The notes: generated by a model not told the origin, from the letters alone. 64,000 bases of DNA from Eriocheir sinensis (GCF_024679095.1 NC_066529.1:53501-117500); one strand, 5' to 3'. Positions 36,425-49,439 are shown, counted from the first letter of the stretch. Translations and numbers: made by a program.

Positions 36425-36840
36425 ACAGAGGAAGGGTCAAACTACCACCAGGGTCATTAAATACACCTGAAAATGCTTACAACGCCTACGGAAGCCTTGT
36501 CAAATACGTGTTTATAGGTGACGAGTTATGACCCCGCGCCGTATCAGCTGTTCTTAAGAGGTCACAAAGGAGATGAATCGTGTTCCCGTGAGTGTCTTTT
36601 GACGGTCAAGCTACCACCAGGGTCATTGAATACCCCTGAAAATGCTTACAACGCCTACGGAAGCCTTGTCAAATACGTGTTTATAGGTGACGAGTTCTGA
36701 CCCCGCGCCGTATCAGCTGTTCTTAAGAGGTCACAAAGGAGATGAATCGTGTTCCCGTGAGTGTCTTTTAACGTTCATGGTACAGAGGAAGGGTCAAGCT
36801 ACCACCAGGGTCATGAACCACCTCTGGAAATGCCCCCCAC
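36425..36840. repeat. ~170-bp direct repeat, about two and a half units
   Basis: The block ctaccaccagggtcat...aatgcttacaacgcctacgg...gacgagtt.tgaccccgcgcc is repeated near 36437, 36608 and 36798; the last copy is partial and diverged. Confidence 0.78.
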
Positions 36841-37560
36841 AATGCCTACGAAAGCCTTGTCAAATATGTGACTCATTGACCTCAAGCATCAACCGCCCCC
36901 AAAATCATGTTACCGTTGATGAGGTTTGAGGCCCTGCTGCTGCTCTGCTTCTAAAAGGTAAAAAAAAAAAAGATTAATCGCTTTCCCGTGAGTGTTTTCT
37001 CCCCTTCATAGTACAGAGTTACGTCATGTGTTGGTGACGGACGAGTGTGTGACGTGACAGCAGTGTTTAAATGTGTTACGTGATCCCAGAGAGTGTTACA
37101 CGTTGTGACATTAGTAGTATTCTGATACCTGGATACATGATAGGGCTGTTACTGGCTGTGTTACGTCACTGTGTTAAGGTGACGGGCTGTGACGTGGGCT
37201 CTCAGGTGTTATGCAGTGTTAACAGTGCCTCCGACAGTTCCATGTTCAGCAGGTGTTACGTGATGCAAGACAGATTAGTTACCCAGTGTTACAGTGTCTT
37301 GTTAACCTACCTGGTGTGACCCCCCTCCTGTGATGTGGGCTCAGCCTGGGTGTTTAATATGCAGTGCCACAGACAGTGTTATGTTACCAGGCAGTGTTCA
37401 CAGTGGCATAGATTCGTGTGGTGCCAGAATCAGTGTGATGCCAGCCATTCGTGCCGGGGACGGCAAATGTATAGAATAACACCCATGTGACCCTAGGACC
37501 CTGTACAGAAGCTTCGGGAATATTCGCACCGCTGTGATGTAGTACTCTTGTTAATTAAAG
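36841..37560. repeat. Dispersed repeat rich in gtgttacgtgatgc
   Basis: Short related phrases (gtgttacgtgatgcaagac, cagtgttatgt) recur. 37210-37510 is similar to 45515-45775 and its copies in units B and C, so it is a dispersed repeat that also lies in the Sushi gene intron. No open frame is supported. Confidence 0.6.
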
Positions 37561-37779
37561 TTAATCTCACGTCAAGGCTGATGAGACGAAGAGCCTTAGA
37601 CTCCACTCTGTCCAGAAGAGCTGTGTGAGTGGAGCCCCCCCACACGTGAGAGGCATACTCCATGTGAGGGCGTATGAGTGGACAGGACAGTTTGTTATGG
37701 AAAGATCATTGATGAATAACAGGAAGAGAGTGGGTGATAGGACAGAGCCCTGTGGAACACCACTGGGTGATAGGACAGA

Positions 37780-38135
37780 CATAGGCGGATCCAGGGGGGG
37801 GGCCACGGGGCCATGGCCCCCCCCAAACGCTCTGAGAGTATGTTTTGGCCCCCCCCAAAATTTACATATGGAGGCAAGAAGACGGGGTTGTCAAGATTAA
37901 AAAAGGTCAAGGCTGATGAAAGCAATGTTTTTAAATATTACGATGTGATTATTGTGATTCTTATATGTTATATATTAATATATGCTTAATAAAGACCAAA
38001 AGTATTCTGGATCTAATTCTTGAGTTATGCCCCTGAAAAGCACAATGCAATCCGATGTGACTTAATTCCATGTGTACAGTCCGTCGTCGATGAACAGTTG
38101 GCCCCCCCCAAAACTCAAGGCTGGATCCGCCCTTG
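37780..38135. mobile_element. Non-autonomous hAT-like element, 356 bp
   Basis: The ends CATAGGCGGATCCAG and CTGGATCCGCCCTTG are imperfect inverted repeats. It is flanked by a perfect 8-bp duplication aggacaga (37772-37779, 38136-38143), as in hAT elements. The inside is non-coding, with long C/G runs. Confidence 0.8.
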
Positions 38136-38177
38136 AGGACAGAGCCCTGTGGAACACCACTGTTGATAGGTTTAGGG

Positions 38178-38518
38178 CAGTGTTTCTTAAAGTGTGGTCC
38201 GCGGACCCCCAGGGGTCCGTGGAATGTTCCAAGGGGTCTGCAGGATAATTTTTAATATCGATTTCAGTCAAATTTTCGGCCAAAACGTCATAAATTCCTA
38301 TTTTTGTAGCACCAAATCCTGATGGAAATTATGTTAAGCAAAATATAAACATTTATTTTGAAGATAAGCCAGTAATAAATAATTCAGTTGTAATTTCAGT
38401 ATATTATGACCTGCAAACACTTTCAAACTCAAGAGGAAAATTATAATAATAAAGGGTCCGCTACATGAGTAATTTTAATAAAAGGGGTCCGCTGCACAAA
38501 AAAGTTTAAGAAACACTG
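38178..38518. mobile_element. Non-autonomous hAT element, 341 bp
   Basis: Termini CAGTGTTTCTTAAA and TTTAAGAAACACTG are perfect inverted repeats of the common hAT type. It is flanked by a perfect 8-bp duplication gtttaggg (38170-38177, 38519-38526). No transposase is encoded. Confidence 0.88.
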
Positions 38519-38665
38519 GTTTAGGGGAAGAACAGTGACCGTCTACCACCGCAGAGATAGAACGGCCGGAAAGGAAACTGGAGATAGAGGAACAGAGAGA
38601 GGGATAGAATCCGAAAGAGGGCAGCAGTTTAGAAAGCAAAGACTGGTGCCAGGCTGCCTGTGACT

Positions 38666-39404
38666 TGAACTCTTTAATAAGGAGGAGAGTATGAACACAC
38701 CTCTCACAAAATTTTCCCCTCTCTTTTGGCCACATTCTCCATAGTTAGCACCATTGTTAGCACCAGGCTTTTTTATCATTATTAGTGGTATTTGTTCTCC
38801 CTTGGGCTGCTTCCTTTACAGTAAGACTTATTATGCCTAGGCCCACCTGTAGGGAGATGCAATTTGACCCAGTACAGTAAGACTTCTGCCTAGGCCCACT
38901 GTAGAGAGATGCAATTTGACCCTGTACAGAAGTGCTATTTGGCCCCACATACCAGAAGATAGCGTAGTAACATCTAAATTATTTTATGTATATATTTTTT
39001 TACGGCAGAGGAAGCAGGTCATGGGGCAAAGAAAGCACTATTGAGAAAAGAAAGCTTGCTGTTCACTGTGTTTAGCAGAGTGGCCAAAAGAGAGGTCAGC
39101 TTCAGGAGGAGAGGTGTCTCCATACCCTCCTCTTGAAAGAGTTCAAGTCATAGGCAGGAGGAAGTACAGACCAAGGAAGACTGTTCGGGAGTTTGCCATG
39201 AAGGGGATGAAGGAATGAGGATGCTGGTTAACTCTTGCATGAGGGATTGGGACTGTTGTTTCTTTATTGATATCTTTATTAATTGAAATGAAACGTGTTG
39301 ACTCAAAAAGGTTTAGTGGTTCACCATTTTGGTACAGGTTTTGTAAAAGTATTAATTATTTAACCCAGGATTATTTACCTTCAATACATCTAACTATCTG
39401 TCTA
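38666..39404. other. LINE-derived scraps, no intact gene
   Basis: Non-coding in the main. About 39060-39235 resembles, on the - strand, the end of a LINE ORF2 (phrases like LGLYFLLP and a gene-end pattern), and a related phrase lies inverted near 38650-38740. The middle has a repeated gatgcaatttgacc..gtacag block. Copies are in unit B (46440-47175) and unit C (54190-54925). Confidence 0.4.
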
Positions 39405-40782
39405 CCACTACTACTACTACTACTACGGGCCTCCATCTATTAGAGTTGCGTTGTGAGCGGTATATTCTCTCATATCCTTTCACAAAGCAATTCATTGGCC
39501 CCACCCCGCCAATGACTGTGGCCGACAACCATCTTTATTTAATATTACAAACTTTACTAAGCATTTTATTTTTAAGCTAACAGAGCTTGTGGTTGATATG
39601 ACTATCGACCGCCGTCACCTCAAAGTCCAGGTCGGCAATGTGGGTGGTTTTGGGTGCAGGCGACCTGGTTCCTCTCAGGCAGACCAAGGCTGACCTCAGG
39701 AGGGAGAAGGACAGCCTGCATCTCATCCAGGCGACCACACTGCTTCTTGGCTGCTGTTTCTTATCCGCCAGTGTTTCGGCGAGTCTTGCGTAGAAGCTCT
39801 GCGCCCTTGGTCCCATCCCTCCTGCCGTCGTGAATACTACCGGGGTGAAGGAGCCCTGGTCCACATTCTGTATTCTTTCTTCATATGCTCTGTTCTTCTC
39901 TTGTTCGTTTCTTCTGTGGGCTGCATCAAGGGTCAGGTCTCTGTGGCAATGGGCCATGGGATCAAAGATCCTTATGTCAAAATATGCCCTTTGTCCACGA
40001 GTCCAAAACCCTCTGGCGCTAACATCCACTCGTGCTTCGTTCGAAACATTAGCGGTGCGTCTGGCGAGGTGTTCGCCTTGCAGAGGGAGCAGCATGGGTT
40101 CCACAGTCACGTCGTGGCAGACTTCTTTCAGCATCTGAGCTGTTATGTCTCTTACTTCGTCGTGTCTCATGCAGACGAGACCTCCTCGCTTGCATGTCAT
40201 GGCATGATTTTGGTTGAAGGGTGAGCCACAGTTACACATGTTTGGGAGCCCATCCACTGGCCAGCCATACCTGAGGGCAAGGGCATCAGTAAATTCTTTT
40301 TTGTTTAAGTTGAAGCCTTTTGCCCTGATAGGTAGTGTGGTTAGCCAGTTTGAGGCGCCCACTTCCTGTGCAATATCTGTCCTCCTCCTTGTGTCTTCTG
40401 GGAGTTCTCTCATTAGGTCACTCAGAGTGTCTCTCTGTTTTCCTTCTCTGTTTATGGAGATTTCATTCCTTAGTGACCTAATATATTGAGGGTTGTCTTC
40501 TCCCCTTTCATTTTGATTGGTAATATATCCGGTCAAAGAGGCTGTGATTCGGATTGAGTTCCCGAATTCAGACTCGGCCAGATTTTGTGGGTTGGTGATG
40601 CCGAGCCCACCCATTTTTGGCGGCAACTCCAGCAATCTTCTCTCCTGGTCACTGGGACATCTCCCATTTGCTATCGCTGGTATGAAGGTGTTTCTGATAG
40701 CATCTTCCAGAGGTTTTAGTAACGGAGCAACATCAGGAACTGTCCTCATGAGGCTACTACTACTACTACTATCCCTGGACAC
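39405..40782 (-). mobile_element. 5'-truncated LINE with restriction-like endonuclease, copy A
   Basis: The coding part is 39577-40782 with a 3' UTR down to a (CTA)n tract at about 39405-39425; another (CTA)n tract (40757-40776) lies at the other end. The 401-residue product starts inside the RT thumb region (RTVPDVAPLLKPLEDAIR at 13-30). It then has a CCHC-like cluster (C183, C185, H193, C197), RHDEV (206-210) and a PD-(D/E)XK-like core (D253 in ARVDVS, D269 in YFDIR). This layout is that of LINEs using a restriction-like nuclease at the C-terminus (R2/R4-like). The initial Met and Ser run come from the flanking TAG tract and are not native. Confidence 0.78.
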
Positions 40783-40912
40783 TTTAGACTATCCCCACGG
40801 TGTCTAGAAGGCCTGTTATCCGACTATGCGACACCCCACAAGGCCACAACTACTACTACTACTAATATTACTACTACATATACTACTACTAATACTATTC
40901 TCTCCCCTACAG

Positions 40913-41095
40913 AGGTCCGGTGTCCCAACCTCACTACAACGCTGACTACTGCCTTAAGTGTGGTAGTGGAGGATAGAGGCCGAGTGGAGGCTACAGCGGA
41001 CTATTCCTGCGAGAAGGGGAGGAGGATAGTCGGGAATAGTCAGCGGAAGTGTGGTAGTAATGGTATCTGGAGTGGCAGTCAACCGCGCTGTGAAT
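40913..41095 (+). CDS. Sushi/CCP exon 1, copy A
   Basis: 183 bp, acceptor cccctacag, donor GTAAGT, phase 1 on both sides, the usual one-domain-per-exon form of Sushi modules. The four cysteines (RCP, YSC, RKC, RCE) and the Trp (GIWSG) are in canonical order. Sushi domains mediate extracellular protein binding. No signal-peptide exon is visible upstream, so the gene's 5' end is missing or lies outside the window. Confidence 0.85.
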
Positions 41096-41328
41096 GTAAG
41101 TAATAGTAGTTGTAGTAGTAGTAGTTCCAGTAAGTAGGTGATTGTAGTAGCTCTTGTAGGGTGTTGAATAGTAGTAATAAGACTATCCTAAGACTAACTA
41201 GACTATTCCTAATACCCCTCAGATGTAGTAGTAGTAGTAGTAGTAGTAGAAATAGCTTATGTTGGGTGTTGAATACTACTAACAGGACTATCCTAAGACT
41301 AACTAGACTATTCCTAACCCCCTCAGAT

Positions 41329-41365
<37 letters not shown>

Positions 41366-41444
41366 AAATAGCTTATGTTGGGTGTTGAATACTACTAACA
41401 GGACTATCCTAAGACTAACTAGACTATTCCTAACCCCCTCAGAT

Positions 41445-41490
<46 letters not shown>

Positions 41491-41568
41491 CTTATGTAGG
41501 GTGTTGAATACTAGTAACAAGACTATCCTAAGACTAACTAGACTATTTTTAACCCTCCCAGATGTAGC

Positions 41569-41606
<38 letters not shown>

Positions 41607-41683
41607 AAATAGCTTATGTTGGGTGTTGAATACTACTAACATGACTATCCGAAGACTAACCAGACTATTCCTAACCCTTCCAG

Positions 41684-41869
41684 ATGTGACCTGCGACCTA
41701 CCACAAGGCTTGGATAATGGTAGAATAGTCCGACTCAACCAGACCCTGGAATACGGTAGCCTGGTCGAATATCACTGTCTACCGGAACACAGGCTGGTCG
41801 GGGGGAGCTTCCGGAGGTCGTGTGGCGAGCTGGGCGAGTGGTTGGGTGGAGAACCGAAGTGTGTGTTGG
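41684..41869 (+). CDS. Sushi/CCP exon 2, copy A
   Basis: 186 bp, phase 1-1, acceptor acccttccag, donor GTAAGT. Canonical TCDLP...YHC...RSCGELGEW...KCV. Contains an N-glycosylation sequon (NQT). Its acceptor matches the end of the intron minisatellite unit, so that repeat grew from this splice site. Confidence 0.85.
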
Positions 41870-42356
41870 GTAAGTAGTAATAGTAGTAGTAGTAGTAGTA
41901 GTAGTAAAAATAGCTTATGTTGGGTGTTGAATACTAGTAATAAGATGATCCTAAGACTAACTAGACTATTTTTAACCCTCCCAGATGTAATAGTAGTAGT
42001 TGTAGTAGTAGTAGTAGTAGTAGTAGTAAAAATAGCTTATGTTGGGTGTTGAATACTAGTAATAAGACGATCCTAAGACTAATTAGACTATTTTTAACCC
42101 TCCCAGATGTAATAGTAGTAGTTGTAGTAGCAGTAGTAGTAGTAGTAGTAGTAGTAGAAATAGCTTATGTTGGGTGTTGAATACTAGTAATAAGACTATC
42201 CTAGGACTAACTAGACTATTTTTAACCCTCCCAGATGTAATAGTAGTAGTTGTGGTAGTAGTAGTAGTAGTAGTAAAAATAGCTTATGTTGGGTGTTAAA
42301 TACTAGTAATAACACTATCCTAAGACTAACTAGACTATTTTTAACCCTCCCAGATG

Positions 42357-43312
<956 letters not shown>

Positions 43313-44111
43313 CCCAGATGTAATAGTAGTAGTTGTAGTAGTAGTAGTAGTAGTAGTAGTAAAAATAGCTTATGTTGGGTGTTGAATACTAGTAATAAGA
43401 CTATCCTAAGACTAACTAGACTATTTTTAACCCTCCCAGATGTAATAGTAGTAGTAGTAGTAGTAGAAATAGCTTATGTTGGGTGTTGAATACTAGTAAT
43501 AAGACTATCCTAAGACTAACTAGACTATTTTTAACCCTCCCAGATGTAATAGTAGTAGTAGTAGTAGTAGTAGAAATAGCTTATGTTGGGTGTTGAATAC
43601 TAGTAATAAGACTATCCTAAGACTAACTAGACTATTTTTAACCCTCCCAGATGTAATAGTAGTAGTAGTAGTAGAAATAGCTTATGTTGGGTGTTGAATA
43701 CTAGTAATAAGACTATCCTAAGACTAACTAGACTATTTTTAACCCTCCCAGATGTAATAGTAGTAGTAGTAGTAATAGTAGTAGTAGTAGTAGTAAAAAT
43801 AGTTTATGTTGGGTGTTGAATACTAGTAATAAGACTATCCTAAGACTAACTAGACTATTTTTAACCCTCCCAGATGTAATAGTAGTAGTTGTAGTAGTAG
43901 TAGTAGTAGTAGTAGTTGAAATAGCTTATGTTGGGTGTTGAATACTAGTAATAAGACTATCCTAAGACTAACTAGACTATTTTTAACCCTCCCAGATGTA
44001 GTAGTAATAGTAGTAGTAGTAGTAGTAGTGAGAGAGAGACAGAGAAAGAGAGAGAGACAGATTAGTACCATGAATACTACTATTACTATTAACTATTTTG
44101 TACTATTCCAG

Positions 44112-44268
44112 GTCCAGAGGATGCCTACAACACCATAGGCTCCGATAGTAGTAGTAGTGTGAGTACTACTTCTACTTCTACCGCTAGCAACACCGGGCTC
44201 TACATCGGACTATTCTTCGGGCTCATCCTGGCGATAGTCTTCATAGGAGTGCTAGTCTACTTCAGAAT
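44112..44268 (+). CDS. Stalk and transmembrane exon, copy A
   Basis: 157 bp, entering in phase 1 and leaving in phase 2, acceptor tactattccag, donor GTAAGT. It encodes a Ser/Thr-rich stalk (SDSSSSVSTTSTSTASNTG) and one hydrophobic helix (LYIGLFFGLILAIVFIGVLV) ending YFR. With the Sushi exons upstream this predicts a type I membrane protein. Confidence 0.8.
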
Positions 44269-44329
44269 GTAAGTAGTAGTAGTAGTAGTAGTAGTTATGG
44301 TGGTGGTGGTAGTTAATTCTTAAGGTTGT

Positions 44330-45240
44330 CATCACTTTACATTTTCTGCTATAACTCAGCTTGTATGTGTGGTAGGTAAATCTAGCTTGCGTGGTAGTTA
44401 GAGTGGTAGTTGACCTTCCTTCCTATCAAAATTCGTGTTCCTAACCTGAGTGTGGTAGGAGTTATAGCAGGTCAAAGTTAGGGGAGTGAAAAATCCTGGA
44501 TATTTTTTTCTGAATGGCATACTGTTTAACATTTTTGTATATAACTCAGCTTGTATGTATGTTAGGTGAATGTAACTTGAGTGGTAGTTAGTGTGGTAGT
44601 TGACCTTTATTCTTACCAAAATTCGTGTTGCTAACTTGAGTGTGGTAGGAGTTATAGCAGGTCAAAGTTAGGGAGTGAAAATTATGTTTATATTTTCTGA
44701 ATGTCATAACACTTAACATTTTGTATATAACTCAGCTTGTATGTGTGTTAGGTGAATGTAACTTGCGTGGTAGTTAGAGTGTTAGTTGACCTTCCTTCCT
44801 ACCAAAATTCGTGTTCCTAACTTGAGTGTGGTAGGAATTATAGCAGGTCAAATTTAGGGGAGTGAAAAATTATGTTTATATTTTTCTGAATGTCATAACA
44901 CTTAACATTTTTGTATATAACTCAGCTTGTATGTGTGGTAGGTGAATGTAGCCTGCGTGGTAGTTAGTGTGGTAGTTGACCTTTATTCCTACCAAAATTC
45001 GTGTTCCTAACTTGAGTGTGGAGGTATAGCAGGTCAAAGTTAGGGGAGTGAAAAATTATGTTTATATTTTTCTGAATGTCATAACACTTAACATTTTTGT
45101 ATATAACTCAGCTTGTATGTGTGGTAGGTAAATGTAGCTTGCGTGGTAGTTAGTGTGGTAGTTGACCTTTATTCTTACCAAAATTCGTGTTCCTAACTCC
45201 AATGTGGCAGCAGTTATAGTGGTACGAAGTTAGGCATTTC
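44330..45240. repeat. ~187-bp tandem repeat in the last intron, copy A
   Basis: Five units, each with ataactcagcttgtatgtgt, tagttgacctt.attc and accaaaattcgtgtt, at about 44350, 44540, 44727, 44917 and 45102. The same five-unit array lies in units B and C. Confidence 0.88.
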
Positions 45241-45349
45241 AAAATTTTCCAATCCTCCCATTTTCATTCAACCAGCTGTAACATTTTTCCCTACCATTCA
45301 ACTGGCGTGCATGGTAGATGGATGGGCCTTGGTGGGCTGGTAGACACAC

Positions 45350-45490
45350 CCTTTGGCTATCCTATCATACTCACAGGTCTGTAATTACCTGGTTCATTTG
45401 TATCAGCCTTCTTATAGATGGGTGTAATGTTGGCCAGTCTTGATGTAACTCACTGGTCTGCAATATCTTCCTGAGTGTCCCTTCCCCTCT
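45350..45490 (-). pseudogene. LINE reverse transcriptase scrap, copy A
   Basis: The - strand reads RLANITPIYKKADTNEPGNY then RPVSMIG, the start of an RT domain as in Jockey/CR1-like LINEs. About 45 codons only. Copies are in unit B (about 53110-53248) and unit C (about 59678-59815). Confidence 0.6.
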
Positions 45491-46154
45491 TTTATCACCC
45501 GTGGGCCTGGAGTGCCAGGCAGTGTTAACAGTGCCACAGACAGTGTTATGTGATGCAAGACAGATTAGTTACCCAGTGTTAGGCTGTCTTGTTACCTGAC
45601 CTGCCTACCCCTCTCCTGTGACATGGGGTCAGGTGTTATGCAGTGCTATGTGATGCCAGGCAGTGTTCATAGTGGCATAGATTTGTGTGGTGCCAGAATC
45701 AGTGTGATGCCAGTCATTGGTGCCAGGGATGGTATATGTATAGAATAACACCCAGGTGACCCTAGGACAAAGCTTTATTTTTCTCCCTCACTCCCCTCAA
45801 TGTTACCAGCTTACTGTAGGCATAACATTGTATCTTTCTGTTTCTGGCCCATAAATATTGCAAAAAAGACCATCAGTAATCACCGATTTTAACAATAATT
45901 ATAAATGCATATTGTTATCTTTATGGGGCGATAGTTTGGGGTCAGAAAAGACAATACGCCAAGTACTACTAAGGGCTGGTAACCCTAAACTACCACTTGA
46001 GCCAGCTAAACGTAATATATGGAGGAGAAAAGAGAATAAATGAACCTTTGGACATACCCACAACTCCTATGAAAGCCTTGTCAAATATGTGTAGGCCTAC
46101 TTGTGTGCCAACATATGTAAGAGCATGGGCCTAACTTTTCTTCTTCCTCCTCAG

Positions 46155-46220
46155 GTTTTGGGCGCCCAGCCGTACACGTGAACTAACAGAGTCTTGGCTT
46201 CAGGGCAGGCCGCTAAAATG
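46155..46220 (+). CDS. Cytoplasmic-tail exon, copy A
   Basis: 66 bp, acceptor ttcctcctcag, phase 2 in and out, donor GTATGT followed by a long (GT)n. Read from the transmembrane exon it gives a basic, Trp-containing tail (FWAPSRTRELTESWLQGRPL). No stop codon is reached, so at least one further exon is expected but not visible before unit B begins at 46360. Confidence 0.6.
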
Positions 46221-46268
<48 letters not shown>

Positions 46269-47174
46269 GGAAGGTTTTCATCATTAATATAAAAGCTTGT
46301 TGTTGGGGTGAGAGGTGGAGTCAGAGGTCAGCGATGAATAGATACGTTTATTGGGGTAGAGGAACAGAGAGAGGGATAGAATCCGAAAGAGGGCAGCAGT
46401 TTAGAAAGCAAAGACTGGTGCCAGGCTGCCTGTGACTTGAACTCTTTAATAAGGAGGAGAGTATGAACACACCTCTCCTCACAAAATTTTCCCCTCTCTT
46501 TTGGCCACATTCTCCATAGTTAGCACCATTGTTAGCACCAGGCTTTTTTATCATTATTAGTGGTATTTGTTCTCCCTTGGGCTGCTTCCTTTACAGTAAG
46601 ACTTATTATGCCTAGGCCCACCTGTAGGGAGATGCAATTTGACCCAGTACAGTAAGACTTCTGCCTAGGCCCACTGTAGAGAGATGCAATTTGACCCTGT
46701 ACAGAAGTGCTATTTGGCCCCCCATACCAGAAGATAGCGTAGTAACATCTAAATTATTTGATGTATATATTTTTTTACGGCAGAGGAAGCAGGTCATGGG
46801 GCAAAGAAAGTACTATTGAGAAAAGAAAGCTTGCTGTTCACTGTGTTTAGCAGAGTGGCCAAAAGAGAGGTCAGCTTCAGGAGGAGAGGTGTCTCCATAC
46901 CCTCCTCTTGAAAGAGTTCAAGTCATAGGCAGGAGGAAGTGCAGACCAAGGAAGACTGTTCGGGAGTTTGCCATGAAGGGGATGAAGGAATGAGGATGCT
47001 GGTTAACTCTTGCATGAGGGATTGGGACTGTTGTTTCTTTATTGATATCTTTATTAATTGAAATGAAACGTGTTGACTCAAAAAGGTTTAGTGGTTCACC
47101 ATTTTGGTACAGGTTTTGTAAAAGTATTAATTATTTAACCCAGGATTATTTACCTTCAATACATCTAACTATCT

Positions 47175-48558
47175 GTCTACCACTACTACTACTACTACTA
47201 CGGGCCTCCATCTATTAGAGTTGCGTTGTGAGCGGTATATTCTCTCATATCCTTTCACAAAGCAATTCATTGGCCCCACCCCGCCAATGACTGTGGCCGA
47301 CAACCATCTTTATTTAATATTACAAACTTTACTAAGCATTTTATTTTTAAGCTAACAGAGCTTGTGGTTGATATGACTATCGACCGCCGTCACCTCAAAG
47401 TCCAGGTCGGCAATGTGGGTGGTTTTGGGTGCAGGCGACCTGGTTCCTCTCAGGCAGACCAAGGCTGACCTCAGGAGGGAGAAGGACAGCCTGCATCTCA
47501 TCCAGGCGACCACACTGCTTCTTGGCTGCTGTTTCTTATCCGCCAGTGTTTCGGCGAGTCTTGCGTAGAAGCTCTGCGCCCTTGGTCCCATCCCTCCTGC
47601 CGTCGTGAATACTACCGGGGTGAAGGAGCTGGTCCACATTCTGTATTCTTTCTTCATATGCTCTGTTCTTCTCTTGTTCGTTTCTTCTGTGGGCTGCATC
47701 AAGGGTCAGGTCTCTGTGGCAATGGGCCATGGGATCAAAGATCCTTATGTCAAAATATGCCCTTTGTCCACGAGTCCAAAACCCTCTGGCGCTAACATCC
47801 ACTCGTGCTTCGTTCGAAACATTAGCGGTGCGTCTGGCGAGGTGTTCGCCTTGCAGAGGGAGCAGCATGGGTTCCACAGTCACGTCGTGGCAGACTTCTT
47901 TCAGCATCTGAGCTGTTATGTCTCTTACTTCGTCGTGTCTCATGCAGACGAGACCTCCTCGCTTGCATGTCATGGCATGATTTTGGTTGAAGGGTGAGCC
48001 ACAGTTACACATGTTTGGGAGCCCATCCACTGGCCAGCCATACCTGAGGGCAAGGGCATCAGTAAATTCTTTTTTGTTTAAGTTGAAGCCTTTTGCCCTG
48101 ATAGGTAGTGTGGTTAGCCAGTTTGAGGCGCCCACTTCCTGTGCAATATCTGTCCTCCTCCTTGTGTCTTCTGGGAGTTCTCTCATTAGGTCACTCAGAG
48201 TGTCTCTCTGTTTTCCTTCTCTGTTTATGGAGATTTCATTCCTTAGTGACCTAATATATTGAGGGTTGTCTTCTCCCCTTTCATTTTGATTGGTAATATA
48301 TCCGGTCAAAGAGGCTGTGATTCGGATTGAGTTCCCGAATTCAGACTCGGCCAGATTTTGTGGGTTGGTGATGCCGAGCCCACCCATTTTTGGCGGCAAC
48401 TCCAGCAATCTTCTCTCCTGGTCACTGGGACATCTCCCATTTGCTATCGCTGGTATGAAGGTGTTTCTGATAGCATCTTCCAGAGGTTTTAGTAACGGAG
48501 CAACATCAGGAACTGTCCTCATGAGGCTACTACTACTACTACTACTATCCCTGGACAC
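47175..48558 (-). pseudogene. 5'-truncated endonuclease LINE, copy B, frameshifted
   Basis: Counterpart of the copy A element. A 2-bp deletion near 47628 (gagctgg in place of gagccctgg) shifts the frame after the nuclease-like core, so the C-terminal part (47352 to about 47625) is read in another frame. Confidence 0.78.
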
Positions 48559-48688
48559 TTTAGACTATCCCCACGGTGTCTAGAAGGCCTGTTATCCGAC
48601 TATGCGACACCCCACAAGGCCACAACTACTACTACTACTAATATTACTACTACATATACTACTACTAATACTATTCTCTCCCCTACAG

Positions 48689-48869
48689 AGGTCCGGTGTC
48701 CCAACCTCACTACAACGCTGACTACTGCCTTAAGTGTGGTAGTGGAGGATAGAGGCCGAGTGGAGGCTACAGCGACTATTCCTGCGAGAAGGGAGGAGGA
48801 TAGTCGGGAATAGTCAGCAGAAGTGTGGTAGTAATGGTATCTGGAGTGGCAGTCAACCGCGCTGTGAAT
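48689..48869 (+). pseudogene. Sushi/CCP exon 1, copy B, frameshifted
   Basis: 181 bp instead of 183. Two single-base deletions (agcgactatt for agcggactatt; aagggagg for aaggggagg) shift the frame before the second cysteine and lead to an early TAG. Splice sites are intact. A transcript could skip this phase 1-1 exon without losing frame. Confidence 0.85.
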
Positions 48870-49206
48870 GTAAGTAATAGTAGTTGTAGTAGTAGTTCCA
48901 GTAAGTAGGTGATTGTAGTAGCTCTTGTAGGGTGTTGAATAGTAGTAATAAGACTATCCTAAGACTAACTAGACTATTCCTAATACCCCTCAGATGTAGT
49001 AGTAGTAGTAGTAGTAGTAGAAATAGCTTATGTTGGGTGTTGAATACTACTAACAGGACTATCCTAAGACTAACTAGACTATTCCTAACCCCCTCAGATG
49101 TAGTAGTAGTAGTAGTAGTAGTAGTAGAAATAGCTTATGTTGGGTGTTGAATACTACTAACAGGACTATCCTAAGACTAACTAGACTATTCCTAACCCCC
49201 TCAGAT

Positions 49207-49249
<43 letters not shown>

Positions 49250-49439
49250 AAATAGCTTATGTAGGGTGTTGAATACTAGTAACAAGACTATCCTAAGACT
49301 AACTAGACTATTTTTAACCCTCCCAGATGTAGCAGTAGTAGTAGTAGTAGTAGTAGTAGTAGAAATAGCTTATGTTGGGTGTTGAATACTACTAACATGA
49401 CTATCCGAAGACTAACCAGACTATTCCTAACCCTTCCAG

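Larger units (their letters stand above)
37567..38665 (-). pseudogene. LINE reverse transcriptase remnant, split by two hAT elements
   Basis: The - strand reads from the right: SLLSKLLPSFGFYPSLCSS then SGRSISAVVDGHCSSPKP (38665-38527), then GVPQGSVL just left of the second insert (38177-38144), and again GVPQGSVLSPTLFLLFINDL to PVHSYA (37771-37590). This is the order of RT motifs in Jockey/CR1-like LINEs, ending just before the YADD box. Two insertions with 8-bp target duplications (37780-38135 and 38178-38518) interrupt it. Short repeats of gataggacagagccctgtgg suggest local duplication. It cannot encode a working enzyme. Confidence 0.72.

Noticed and set aside
39830..40807. Several + strand open frames of 90-107 codons, repeated in units B and C
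   Set aside because: They are antisense shadows of the - strand LINE ORF.
44398..44619. 73-codon - strand open frame in the 187-bp repeat
   Set aside because: It spans a tandem repeat boundary, and the other repeat units have stops at the same places.
45858..46043. 61-codon + strand open frame (MQKRPSVITDFNNNYKC...) repeated in units B and C
   Set aside because: It is intronic, without splice sites or recognisable domain, and repeated only because the whole unit is.
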